From: Pseudoxanthomonas sp. F37
Lineage (GTDB): Bacteria; Pseudomonadota; Gammaproteobacteria; Xanthomonadales; Xanthomonadaceae
NCBI RefSeq assembly: GCF_022965755.1
Contig: NZ_CP095187.1
Coordinates: 1,488,001 to 1,552,000 of the forward strand
Direction: 5' to 3'
Length of the DNA stretch: 64,000 bases
Part shown: in pieces, positions 1 through 7,702 of the stretch
Layout of the letters: the number at the start of each line of letters is the position of its first letter
How positions within the stretch are numbered: the first letter of the stretch is position 1
Position numbers and translations under genes: made by a program
The notes under the pieces: model-generated
Told to the model about the DNA's origin: nothing
Database searches by the model: none
The model's input: the letters and a program-made list of their open reading frames with translations, nothing else

Positions 1-604
1 ACTCGCGCAGGAAGGCTTCGAAGCGGCCGACTTCGAAGAAATAATGTTCCGAATCGCGGATTTCCGGCGTGCTGCCCGACAGGATGGACGTGGGCTCCTT
101 CAGATCGGTCGGTGCGTACGTCGCGCCACAGACTTCGCAGTTGTCGCCGTACTGGTCGGCCGATCCGCAGTTGGGGCAGATGCCCTTGATGTAGCGGTCC
201 GGCAGGAACATGCCCTTGGCCGGATCGTAGAACTGCGCCACCGTGCGGCGGCTGATGTGCCCGCCGGCCTCGAGGCGCTGGTAGAACAGTTCCGTCAGTT
301 CGCGGTTGGCGGCGGAGTGGGTCGAGTCGTAGTGGTCGAACGCAACGCCGAACGCGGCGAAGTCGCGCTCGTGGCTGGCCTGGATGCCGGCGATGAAGGC
401 CTCGGGCGTGACGCCGGCCTTCTCCGCCGCCAGCATGATGGGCGTGCCATGGGTGTCGTCGGCGCAGACGAAGTACACCGTATCGCCCCGCATCCGCCGC
501 GCGCGCACCCAGATGTCGCCCTGGATGTAGCCCACCAGATGGCCCAGGTGGAGCGGACCATTGGCGTAGGGCAGGGCATTGGTGACGAGGGCGGTGCGGC
601 TCAT
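1..604 (-). CDS. metG: methionyl-tRNA synthetase, N-terminal part (runs off left edge)
   Basis: Charges tRNA-Met and tRNA-fMet with methionine in the cytoplasm. The frame opens [16 protein letters not shown] and is uninterrupted to the window edge, giving about 201 N-terminal residues of a class I synthetase. The HIGH-type motif is HLGH (residues 19-22), and a zinc-knuckle pattern CPNC...CEVC is visible around residues 145-160. I chose the ATG at 604 because it aligns with the usual family start; an in-frame ATG at 613 is possible. The C-terminal KMSKS region lies outside. In E. coli metG and mrp are divergent neighbours; here two accessory genes separate them. Confidence 0.95.
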   Translation of the reverse strand, partial: MSRTALVTNALPYANGPLHLGHLVGYIQGDIWVRARRMRGDTVYFVCADDTHGTPIMLAAEKAGVTPEAFIAGIQASHERDFAAFGVAFDHYDSTHSAANRELTELFYQRLEAGGHISRRTVAQFYDPAKGMFLPDRYIKGICPNCGSADQYGDNCEVCGATYAPTDLKEPTSILSGSTPEIRDSEHYFFEVGRFEAFLRE

Positions 605-676
605 GACGGGCATCGTGACGGGGGATGGCGATTATCGCACGGACCGGGAAGGGGCCTTTCCGCTGCCGGAAACGCA

Positions 677-703
677 GCGGGCCCGGCGCATGGCCGGGCC
701 CGC
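677..703 (-). terminator. hairpin downstream of the DUF2147 gene
   Basis: A perfect 11-bp GC stem (arms 677-687 and 693-703, loop GCATG) sits between the DUF2147 stop and the metG start. On the minus strand it is followed only by a short T-poor tract, so it would be a weak intrinsic terminator. It could also bear on metG transcription. Confidence 0.45.
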
Positions 704-725
704 ATCAGGGAAAAGTGCGCGACGC

Positions 726-1166
726 TTACTGGCGGATCCAGGTCTGCGATTTGCAGAGGAAGGCGATGCAGCCGGACACCTCCAGCTTCTTGCCGCCGTC
801 GACCAGCTCCATCTTCGACTTGTACACCTTGCCCTCGTCGGGCTTGAGGATGGTGCCGCCGGCGTACTCTCCGCCGCCCTCGGCCTTCATGCCGCGGATG
901 ATCTCCATGCCGGTGATCGGCTTGTTCCGGCGGTCGTCCTTGCACTTGTCGCAGGTGGGGTTCGGCTTGCTGGGGTTGATCAGCTCGACGATGCGGCCGC
1001 TGATCGTGCCATTGGCGGCCTGGGTGATCTCGACGAAGGACTTGGGCTTGCCGGTCTCGCTGTCGATGGTCTTCCAGCGGCCGACCACCGGGTCGGCGGC
1101 GGAGGCCACCAGCGACAGGGCCATCAGCGGAGCGGCCAGGCAGGCGGCCATCAGGGTCTTGCGCAT
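726..1166 (-). CDS. DUF2147-type exported protein
   Basis: Predicted 146-residue periplasmic protein of unknown function. Residues 1-23 form a signal peptide (MRKTLMAACLAAPLMALSLV, cleavage near ASA-AD). The rest reads as a DUF2147 domain: GRWKTIDSETGKPKSFVEI, then a CDKCKDD cysteine pair, GMEII and a terminal GCIAFLCKSQTWIRQ. A strong ribosome site (GGGAGGGGAAT) precedes the ATG. It lies downstream of the TonB-dependent receptor but past that gene's terminator, so it is probably a separate transcript. The family assignment is good; the function is not known. Confidence 0.85.
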   Translation of the reverse strand: MRKTLMAACLAAPLMALSLVASAADPVVGRWKTIDSETGKPKSFVEITQAANGTISGRIVELINPSKPNPTCDKCKDDRRNKPITGMEIIRGMKAEGGGEYAGGTILKPDEGKVYKSKMELVDGGKKLEVSGCIAFLCKSQTWIRQ

Positions 1167-1304
1167 ATTCCCCTCCCAGGGATTCAGGTCAGGCCCGACG
1201 GCGACGCCGCCGGGATGCGGCAGTTATACCGCATCCGCTGGCGTATGGAAGGGCTGCACAAGCCCGGCACCGTACTTCAGGGGCCGGTTGACTGAAGCGA
1301 ACTT

Positions 1305-1330
1305 AAAAAAAACCCCGCCTTTCGGCGGGG
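1305..1330 (-). terminator. intrinsic terminator of the TonB-dependent receptor gene
   Basis: On the minus strand a 7-bp stem CCCCGCC-GAAA-GGCGGGG (1313-1319 / 1324-1330) is followed by eight Ts (1305-1312). It lies about 30 bases past the receptor stop codon. This is a textbook rho-independent terminator. Confidence 0.92.
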
Positions 1331-1359
1331 TCTGAAACGCTACAGGCTCTTCGGAGGCC

Positions 1360-4182
1360 TTACTTGGCGCCGAAGGCGTACTTCATTTCCATATAGATGG
1401 CGCGGCCGAACACATTGAAATTGGAGCTGTTGTACGGAGCACCCGTGCTGCCCGGATAGGTTGCGTCGAAGGGCGGCATCTTGTTGAACACATTGTTGAC
1501 GAGCAGCGACAGGTCGAGCCCCGGCAGCGGCGAGTACGAAACGCTCGCGTTGTACAGGGTGAACGAACCCAGCTTGCCCGAAAGCGGGTTGTCGTAACCC
1601 ACGACAGATGCACGGTAGTTCGGAGTCTTGTCGATCCAATTGGCGTACAGCGTGGTGCTCCAGTTGCCCTTGCTCCAGCTGGCCGACAGGTCCGCCTTGC
1701 GCTTGGGATCGGTGCTCCAGGTGGGGTCGTTCAACAGGTCGATGAGGTCATCACCCTCATACTGCTGGTATTCGTGACTGATCTTCTGCGTATAGTTGCC
1801 GCGGAACGACAGGTCGCCGAATGAGCCGATGTCGATGCCGTAGTTGACGCCGAACGTGAAGGCCTCCAGTTGCTGGCGCGACACGTTGATCTTCGGTGTG
1901 AAGATCTCGGTGATGGCGCCGTTCACGTTGCGCGTGATCTGCGACAGCGTGTTGACGCACAGGGGCGAGTTGATGTCATCCAGACCGGTGCGGCAGCGAT
2001 ACTCTTGCAGGGTCAGGCCGTTTGCACTCTGCTGTGTCACCTCGTCGCGGATGTCCCAGTTGTGGTAATCCAGGGTCAGGGACAGGCGATCCAACGGCGC
2101 CCACACCGTACCTACGCTCCAGACATCGGCGTTGATCGGCTCCAGGTCGAGGCTGCCCGATTGGGTGCCGAACACCTGGCGGTTCGAAAGCGCAGCGGGG
2201 CAGAGGTCGGCGGCGTCTTCGGGCGCGATACCCAGCTGGCTGCAGCCGTAGTAGTCGATCACGAAGGTGTAGAAGCCGCTCACGCCCTGATACAGGTCAG
2301 AGAGTGTGGGGGCGCGGAATGCGGTGCCGTACTTGCCGCGGAAAAGCAAAGTTTCGAGCGGGCGGAACTCCAGGCCGACGCTATAGGTCGGCTTGTCGAT
2401 CGTCCGGCCGCTGGCTTCGAATGCGTCGTAACGACCCGAGAGCGATACCGTCAACATGTCCCACAGCGGGAGACGCAGTTCGCTGGTCACCGCGTAGCGA
2501 TCGCGCTCGCCACCACCGGATACCGCTGTCGTGCCCCATACGGAGCCATCCAGATAACCCGGGGCGGGATCGTAATCCCAGCTCTGCTTGCCGGCCTCCA
2601 CCACTACGGCCAGACCCGCTTCGCCGCCCGGCAGCGTGAACAGTGAACCGTTGGTCACTTGCGCGCGCAGCATGTTGTCCCACGTACGGCTCTTGCTGAG
2701 CGCGTAGCCCGTGAAGCTCTTGAAGTCCTCGGGCGACATCGGCTGATAGAAGGCCGCATAGTCAGGCTGGAAAACAGGATAGGCGCCGTAGTAGGGGTCC
2801 ATTCCCAGTTGCGGACCCAACACGCGGTCCTGGAAGTACTGGTTGATGGCATCGGCCCAGCGGACGAAGCCGTTCTCATCGAGCTTGTACTCGGTGCGGG
2901 TGAAGCCCACGTCGTAGTCCCACGCGGATGCGCCGAACGTGCCCTTGGCTCCGAACGTGAGGTGATACGCCGTCGACGAATCCTTGCTCATCGTGCTGGC
3001 GAAGCCGCCAGGGCCCATGTCTTCCGGCGAGAACGCGCGTTGCAGGTTGAAGAAGTTGTCGTAGTCCGGGTCGTAGTAGTAGCCCCATTCCACGCTGGTG
3101 CCCCACCAGGTGTAGTTCGAGCCGACGTGGTACTTGACATGTTCTCGGCTATAAAGGGCGTCCGCATACAGCTGAAGGTTGTCGTTCACGTCGAAGGTGA
3201 CGTGTCCGTAGACCTGGGTGGCTTCCTTGGAGTTGCGCAGCGTGCGGTAGCCAGGGGTATAGAACGAGCCGCAGTAGTTTTCGTCGCCGAAGCCGGGACG
3301 CGTCTGCAGGCCTTCCGTGCCGCCGAACTGGCCGGTCACGTTGGCGCAGTTCGCCGGATCGAGGAATGCGTAGCTGGTGAACGGACTGAAGACCAGATAG
3401 TCGCGGCTGGCCAGCGGGGCACTGGTGCCGTTGGTGTTGTACTGCTTGGTCAGATCGCGCTGATAACCCCAGATGGGATCGCGGTCCTCATACTGGAATC
3501 CGACCAGCGCATTGAGGCGGCCGTCTTCGCTCGAGAATCCATCCGCGAGGCTGAAGCGGACGCTGTCGCCACCGCCTTCACTGTACCAGCCGCCTCGCAG
3601 GCTGAAGGCGGCCCCATCCATCTGCTTCTTCAGAATCACGTTGATCACGCCAGCGATGGCGTCCGATCCGTAGAGCGAGGACTGTCCACCAGGCAGGATC
3701 TCGATACGATCAATCAGGTCGATCGGAATGCCGCTGATGTTGTTGAAAGTGTCGCTGCCATTGTAGAGCGCGGGGTAGTTCGCCATCGGCCGGCCGTCAA
3801 TCAGGTACTTAACGTACCCCGGCGGCAAACCGAACATGCTGAGAGTTTCGGCACCCTGGGTGAAGGATGCGGAAGACTGCGAGCCCTGCACGCCGCCCGT
3901 GGAAAACGAGCTCTGCTGCAGCACATCGGAAACGCTGTTGAAACCGCGGGCCTGGATGTCCTCTGCCGTGATGATGGTCACCGGCGTGAACGTTTCCAAC
4001 TGTGTCTGCGGGATCAGCGAGCCGGTCACCACGACCTTATCCAACTCGGTGGCCCGAGGTGCGTCGGCCTGCTGTTGGGTCGATTCCTGTGCGACGGCGG
4101 CTCCCGCGAACGGAATCAATGCCGTAAACAGGGCCGCAGTCAAACGACTGCGCTTGAGCGCATTCTTGTTGCGAACTGACAT
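1360..4182 (-). CDS. TonB-dependent outer-membrane receptor
   Basis: Outer-membrane beta-barrel for energy-dependent substrate uptake; 940 residues. Residues 1-32 look like a signal peptide ending AVAQ. A TonB-box-like ELDKVVVTGS follows near residues 46-55. The plug domain holds PVTIITAEDIQARGF, LIDGRPM, DRIEILPGGQSSLYGSDAIAGVINVI; the rest is aromatic-rich barrel ending EMKYAFGAK. The plug features (VTGS start, LPGGQSSLYGSDA) resemble the large TBDR sets of xanthomonads. The substrate cannot be read: no carbohydrate, siderophore or B12 genes are adjacent. A perfect CRP/Clp-type palindrome lies about 155 bases upstream, suggesting catabolite or cyclic-nucleotide control. The gene has its own terminator. 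Confidence 0.93.
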   Translation of the reverse strand: MSVRNKNALKRSRLTAALFTALIPFAGAAVAQESTQQQADAPRATELDKVVVTGSLIPQTQLETFTPVTIITAEDIQARGFNSVSDVLQQSSFSTGGVQGSQSSASFTQGAETLSMFGLPPGYVKYLIDGRPMANYPALYNGSDTFNNISGIPIDLIDRIEILPGGQSSLYGSDAIAGVINVILKKQMDGAAFSLRGGWYSEGGGDSVRFSLADGFSSEDGRLNALVGFQYEDRDPIWGYQRDLTKQYNTNGTSAPLASRDYLVFSPFTSYAFLDPANCANVTGQFGGTEGLQTRPGFGDENYCGSFYTPGYRTLRNSKEATQVYGHVTFDVNDNLQLYADALYSREHVKYHVGSNYTWWGTSVEWGYYYDPDYDNFFNLQRAFSPEDMGPGGFASTMSKDSSTAYHLTFGAKGTFGASAWDYDVGFTRTEYKLDENGFVRWADAINQYFQDRVLGPQLGMDPYYGAYPVFQPDYAAFYQPMSPEDFKSFTGYALSKSRTWDNMLRAQVTNGSLFTLPGGEAGLAVVVEAGKQSWDYDPAPGYLDGSVWGTTAVSGGGERDRYAVTSELRLPLWDMLTVSLSGRYDAFEASGRTIDKPTYSVGLEFRPLETLLFRGKYGTAFRAPTLSDLYQGVSGFYTFVIDYYGCSQLGIAPEDAADLCPAALSNRQVFGTQSGSLDLEPINADVWSVGTVWAPLDRLSLTLDYHNWDIRDEVTQQSANGLTLQEYRCRTGLDDINSPLCVNTLSQITRNVNGAITEIFTPKINVSRQQLEAFTFGVNYGIDIGSFGDLSFRGNYTQKISHEYQQYEGDDLIDLLNDPTWSTDPKRKADLSASWSKGNWSTTLYANWIDKTPNYRASVVGYDNPLSGKLGSFTLYNASVSYSPLPGLDLSLLVNNVFNKMPPFDATYPGSTGAPYNSSNFNVFGRAIYMEMKYAFGAK

Positions 4183-4335
4183 GTGGTGAATCCCCTAAAC
4201 TGTCAATGGATGCGGCCCAATGGACTGGTCCTTCAGCTCCAGCCGCACAGAAGCGTCCTCGTGATCCGACGTTAACATGGGATTAACGGCGATGCCCCTA
4301 GCACGGAAACATGTTACAGGCGTTACTTCTCGAAG

Positions 4336-4351
4336 TGTGACATAAGTCACA
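4336..4351. promoter_or_regulatory. perfect CRP/Clp-type palindrome TGTGA-N6-TCACA
   Basis: TGTGACATAAGTCACA matches the CRP consensus half-sites exactly with the canonical 6-base spacer. The xanthomonad CRP homologue Clp recognises the same class of site. It lies in the divergent region between the TonB-dependent receptor (start 4182) and mrp (start 4364), only 12 bases before the mrp start codon. It could activate the receptor from a distance or interfere with mrp. Confidence 0.7.
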
Positions 4352-4363
4352 AATTGGACGGAA

Positions 4364-5422
4364 ATGGACTCGGAACTGGAATCGCTGTCTCAGATTGAGC
4401 TGCCGGGATTGCCGGCAAACCTGAACCGCTGCTTGCGGTGGGATGTGGCGCTGGGCCCCTCGGGTGCCGCGGTTTCGTTGCATGCCGGGTTCCCCGTGGA
4501 GCAGCTGCGGGGCGTCATCGAGCCCTTGGTGACCGCCGCGCTGGCGGCGCGGGGGCAACGGCTGGCGTCGCTGGCGCTGGCGTCCCGAATCGTCCCCCAC
4601 GCCGTCCAGGGCAGCCTCGCCCCCCACCCCCGGGTCCGCAACGTCATCGCGGTCGGTTCCGGCAAGGGCGGGGTGGGGAAGTCGACCACGGCGGTGAACC
4701 TGGCGCTGGCGCTGGCGGCCGAGGGCGCCCGCGTGGGGCTGCTGGATGCCGACGTCTACGGCCCCAGCATCCCGGCCATGCTGGGCCTGTCGGGGCGCCC
4801 GGAGAGCCCGGACAACAAGTCCATCGAGCCGATGCGGGCGTTCGGGGTGGAGGCCATGTCCATCGGCCTGCTGGTCGACCAGGACACGCCGATGATCTGG
4901 CGCGGGCCGATGGCCACCTCGGCGCTCATGCAGCTGTTCAACGACACGCTGTGGGGCGACCTGGACTATCTGCTGATCGACCTGCCGCCTGGCACGGGCG
5001 ACATCCAGCTGACCTTGGCCCAGAAGATCCCGGTGGCCGGTGCGGTCATCGTCACCACGCCGCAGGACATCGCCACGCTGGATGCGAAGAAGGCGCTGAA
5101 GATGTTCGAGAAGGTGGACGTGCCGGTGCTGGGCATCGTCGAGAACATGGCGGTCCACACCTGTTCCAGCTGCGGCCATGTGGAGCACCTGTTCGGCCAG
5201 GGCGGCGGAGAGCGGATGGCCGCGCAGTACGGCGTGCCGCTGCTGGGCTCGCTGCCGCTGGACATCGCCATCCGCGAGCAGGGCGACGCCGGCCAGCCGG
5301 TCGTGGTCGCCGCGCCCGATTCGGCGGTCGCGCAGGCCTACCGGCAGACGGCGCGGGTCATGGCCGCCACCCTGGCGCAGCGTCCGCGCGCGCCGCTGTC
5401 CATCGTCTCCTCGCTGGTCTGA
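4364..5422 (+). CDS. mrp: Mrp/ApbC family iron-sulfur carrier ATPase
   Basis: P-loop NTPase thought to carry and deliver 4Fe-4S clusters in the cytoplasm; 352 residues. The deviant Walker A is GSGKGGVGKST (98-108), Walker B-like LLIDLPPGTGD is near 203-213, and the cluster-bridging pair is CSSC (267-270). The N-terminal 90 residues are a degenerate DUF59-like region. The ATG at 4364 has a poor ribosome site and the CRP-type palindrome ends 12 bases upstream. dcd follows after 93 bases, an order also seen in other gammaproteobacteria. Confidence 0.94.
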   Translation: MDSELESLSQIELPGLPANLNRCLRWDVALGPSGAAVSLHAGFPVEQLRGVIEPLVTAALAARGQRLASLALASRIVPHAVQGSLAPHPRVRNVIAVGSGKGGVGKSTTAVNLALALAAEGARVGLLDADVYGPSIPAMLGLSGRPESPDNKSIEPMRAFGVEAMSIGLLVDQDTPMIWRGPMATSALMQLFNDTLWGDLDYLLIDLPPGTGDIQLTLAQKIPVAGAVIVTTPQDIATLDAKKALKMFEKVDVPVLGIVENMAVHTCSSCGHVEHLFGQGGGERMAAQYGVPLLGSLPLDIAIREQGDAGQPVVVAAPDSAVAQAYRQTARVMAATLAQRPRAPLSIVSSLV

Positions 5423-5515
5423 GGCCCGGCGAAGACGGCGGGCAGGGGCCCGTCCTACAATCCCCCGTCCGCCGCGCGCCGCCGCGCGGCCTTCGCCCAC
5501 CAGACCAGGATTTGC

Positions 5516-6103
5516 ATGAGCATCAAGAGCGACCGTTGGATCCGCCGCATGGCCGAGCAGCAGGGCATGATCGAGCCGTTCGAGCCGGGCCAGGTGAAGT
5601 TCGCCGACAAGAGCGGGGCCAACGGCCAGCGCATCGTCAGCTACGGCACCTCCAGCTACGGCTATGACGTGCGCTGCTCGCGCGAGTTCAAGGTGTTCAC
5701 CAATATCAATTCCACCATCGTGGACCCGAAGCACTTCGATCCGAAGAGCTTCGTGGACATCGAGGCGGACGAATGCATCATCCCGCCCAACAGCTTCGCG
5801 CTGGCGCGCACCGTGGAGTTCTTCCGCATCCCGCGCGATACGCTGGTGGTCTGCCTGGGCAAGAGCACCTACGCGCGCTGCGGCATCATCGTCAACGTCA
5901 CCCCGCTGGAGCCGGAGTGGGAAGGGCACGTGACGCTGGAGTTCAGCAACACCACGCCGCTGCCGGCGCGCATCTACGCCAACGAGGGCGTGGCGCAGAT
6001 GCTGTTCTTCCAGTCCGATGCCGACGACGTCTGCGAGACCAGCTACAAGGACCGCGGCGGCAAGTACCAGGGCCAGACCGGCGTAACGCTGCCGCGCACC
6101 TGA
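5516..6103 (+). CDS. dcd: dCTP deaminase
   Basis: Deaminates dCTP to dUTP for thymidylate synthesis; 195 residues, close to the family length. Family signatures are [10 protein letters not shown] (45-53), [11 protein letters not shown] (active-site Ser117 and Arg121) and [13 protein letters not shown] (catalytic Glu142). It starts [12 protein letters not shown], typical of proteobacterial Dcd. A TACAAT -10-like hexamer at 5454-5459 may give it its own promoter in the 93-base gap after mrp. Confidence 0.96.
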   Translation: MSIKSDRWIRRMAEQQGMIEPFEPGQVKFADKSGANGQRIVSYGTSSYGYDVRCSREFKVFTNINSTIVDPKHFDPKSFVDIEADECIIPPNSFALARTVEFFRIPRDTLVVCLGKSTYARCGIIVNVTPLEPEWEGHVTLEFSNTTPLPARIYANEGVAQMLFFQSDADDVCETSYKDRGGKYQGQTGVTLPRT

Positions 6104-6133
6104 GTCGGCAAATGTTAATAGCCAGAGATCTAC

Positions 6134-6183
6134 AGACATGAGAGTGTCTACGTGACGACCTGTTTTGGTTGTCATGTTTGACA
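6134..6183. promoter_or_regulatory. two short inverted repeats upstream of the GG-leader peptide gene
   Basis: Two dyads precede the small gene at 6206: AGACA-N6-TGTCT (6134-6149) and TGTCA-TGTT-TGACA (6170-6183). They share the GACA/TGTC half-site. The region is AT-rich against its surroundings. They could be operator sites; no regulator is encoded next door, so function is inferred only. Confidence 0.35.
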
Positions 6184-6205
6184 TCTCACATAATAAGGAT
6201 CTTAT

Positions 6206-6397
6206 ATGAGGCAGCTAGATAGATGGGAATGCATCCGAGTCGCTGGCGGAGATTTTTTTGACACAGCGGGCACGGCGATTGGCATGTTTCAAGATGCGGC
6301 GGCTGTGAGCGGAAACGGTGGTTTGCTACTTGTGTCTGCGGCGATTGATGTCGGAAAGGTGGCAATTGTCGTGGCTGGGACGTTTCTGCTTGACTAG
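6206..6397 (+). CDS. putative double-glycine-leader peptide (microcin / class II bacteriocin-like precursor)
   Basis: A 63-residue product with a good ribosome site (AAGGA six bases before ATG). The first 15 residues, MRQLDRWECIRVAGG, carry the GG-leader positions of microcin V exactly: M1, R2, L4, E8, V12, G14, G15. Such leaders are removed by C39-peptidase ABC exporters. The predicted 48-residue core is hydrophobic, with 16 Gly/Ala, a GxxxG motif (GTAIG), a single Lys, and an acidic end (FLLD). GC of 6121-6420 is about 49% by hand count, far below the neighbours, and codons such as CTA, AGA and repeated TTT occur; both suggest acquisition. No exporter, peptidase or immunity gene is recognisable nearby. 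I see the leader pattern; antibacterial activity is inferred. Confidence 0.6.
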   Translation: MRQLDRWECIRVAGGDFFDTAGTAIGMFQDAAAVSGNGGLLLVSAAIDVGKVAIVVAGTFLLD

Positions 6398-6417
6398 TTT
6401 ATTGTGACTGTAGAGTG

Positions 6418-6443
6418 CTCCTCGTCCTTCTGGGGGCGAGGAG
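6418..6443 (+). terminator. possible hairpin terminator after the GG-leader peptide gene
   Basis: CTCCTCG (6418-6424) pairs with CGAGGAG (6437-6443), with further C-G pairing inside. It lies 20 bases after the peptide stop codon. The tail (TTACAAG) is T-poor, so it would be a weak terminator or a 3'-end stabilising hairpin. Confidence 0.4.
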
Positions 6444-6491
6444 TTACAAGACGGCAGCGCGCGGTCTGTGTAGTGGCACATCTCGAGAACT

Positions 6492-6899
6492 TCACTTAAG
6501 CCACTCTATCCATTCTTGGATCTTGGTCTCCAGCATGGCGGGCGCGTGGCGTACCGCACTCCCGTTGCCCCACACCGGCCCCGGCCATGCGGCATCGCCT
6601 GCATGACGTCCCACCAGATGCACGTGCAGCTGGCGCACGATGTTGCCCAGCGCGCCGATGTTCAGTTTCTCCACGCCGGCCTGCGCGCGGACCAGTTGCC
6701 CGGCCTGGTTGATCTCCGCGAGCAGCAGGCGCTGCTGGCCGCCCTCCAGGTCCAGCCATTCGCTGATGCCGTTCACGCGGGGCACCAGCACCAGCCACGG
6801 AAAGCGCGTGTCATCCATCAGGCGCACCTGCGACAGCGGGCCGTCGGCGACGAAGACGCTGTCGGCGGCCAGGCGGGGGTCCAGGACGAAGTCGGTCAT
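6492..6899 (-). CDS. HIT-domain nucleotide-binding protein
   Basis: 135-residue protein of the histidine-triad superfamily, which usually hydrolyses or transfers nucleotidyl groups. The motif region is NIVRQLHVHLVGRHAGDAAWPGPVWG (88-111, in pieces: LHVHLVG at 91-97). The first two motif histidines (92, 94) are present and the third position is Val96. Its ATG overlaps the stop of the dienelactone-hydrolase gene in an ATGA, so the two are translationally coupled. The substrate is unknown. Confidence 0.85.
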   Translation of the reverse strand: MTDFVLDPRLAADSVFVADGPLSQVRLMDDTRFPWLVLVPRVNGISEWLDLEGGQQRLLLAEINQAGQLVRAQAGVEKLNIGALGNIVRQLHVHLVGRHAGDAAWPGPVWGNGSAVRHAPAMLETKIQEWIEWLK

Positions 6900-7555
6900 G
6901 CGAGGTTCCGTGCGAAGAAGTCCAGCGTGCGTTCGCGGGCAAGGCGCGCGCTGGCGGGATCGTAGTCGGCGCGCAGGTCGCAGTTGAAGCCGTGGCCCGC
7001 CGGGTAGGTGAACAGCGGCATCTGCGGCAGCGCATCGCGGTGGGCCTGGACCATCTCCGGCGGGATGGAGGCATCGCGCTCGCCGAAATGGAACATCACC
7101 GGCGCCCTTGGCGCCTCGGCCAGGAAGGGCAGGTTGCGCGCACCGTAATAGCTCACCGAGGGCAGGCCCAGCCGCAGCGCGGCCAGCAGGGCAACCGTGC
7201 CGCCCCAGCAGTAGCCCACCGTCCCGACCCTGCCGTGGCCTGCCAGCGCGTCGGCCGCGGCGCGGGTGATGTCCACGGCGCGCTCCAGGCCCAGGGCGGT
7301 GATCAGCGCCTTCCCGCGCGCGATGCCGCCGGCGTCGTAGTCCAGTTCCACGCCGGTTTCCAGCGGGTCGAAGTAGGCCGGCGCAAGCGTCACGTACCCC
7401 TCCCGCGCGAAGCTTTCCGCCACGGTGCGGATGTGCGGATTGACACCGAAGATCTCCTGCACCACGACCAGCGCGCCACGCGGCGTTCCCGCGGGATCGG
7501 CCCGCCAGGCATGGATGCGGCCATGAGGGGACTCGAAAGGCAGCCAGTGGCCCAT
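6896..7555 (-). CDS. dienelactone hydrolase family protein
   Basis: Cytoplasmic alpha/beta hydrolase of 219 residues. The expected Cys-Asp-His triad is visible: GYCWGG (Cys116), ERDASIP (Asp161) and AGHGFNC (His188). VVVQEIFGVNPHIR near residues 30-43 is the family's N-terminal block. A good ribosome site (AGGAGCGCCTCC) supports the ATG at 7555. No aromatic-degradation genes are adjacent, so a chlorocatechol-pathway role is not supported; general ester or lactone hydrolysis is safer. Confidence 0.92.
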   Translation of the reverse strand: MGHWLPFESPHGRIHAWRADPAGTPRGALVVVQEIFGVNPHIRTVAESFAREGYVTLAPAYFDPLETGVELDYDAGGIARGKALITALGLERAVDITRAAADALAGHGRVGTVGYCWGGTVALLAALRLGLPSVSYYGARNLPFLAEAPRAPVMFHFGERDASIPPEMVQAHRDALPQMPLFTYPAGHGFNCDLRADYDPASARLARERTLDFFARNLA

Positions 7556-7663
7556 GGAGGCGCTCCTGTCGTGGGGAGGGATAGTGTAGGCGGGCCGGGC
7601 GCAGGGCGGCGCGCGGACCGCACCGTCTGAACGGCCCGGCGGGGTCGGCCGACGCACGGGGGC

Positions 7664-7669
7664 TATAAT
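7664..7669 (+). promoter_or_regulatory. -10 hexamer TATAAT ahead of rimO
   Basis: A consensus TATAAT stands out in GC-rich DNA 33 bases before the rimO ATG. No clear -35 is visible at the right distance. It is the only obvious promoter element in the divergent DLH/rimO gap. Confidence 0.55.
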
Positions 7670-7702
7670 CCGCGGCCCCGTACACGCCGCCGCCGTACTC
7701 CC

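Noticed and set aside
4298-6184. A 628-codon minus-strand open frame opposite mrp and dcd
   Set aside because: Same shadow composition; mrp and dcd show intact family motifs on the plus strand.
6169-6196. TTGTCA-N16-TAATAA as the promoter of the GG-leader peptide gene
   Set aside because: The transcript would start after the ribosome site, so the gene would lose it; the likely promoter is further upstream and I cannot place it.
7555-7702. Riboswitch upstream of rimO
   Set aside because: Only a -10 hexamer and GC-rich DNA are seen; the leader is about 25 bases, too short for a structured element.
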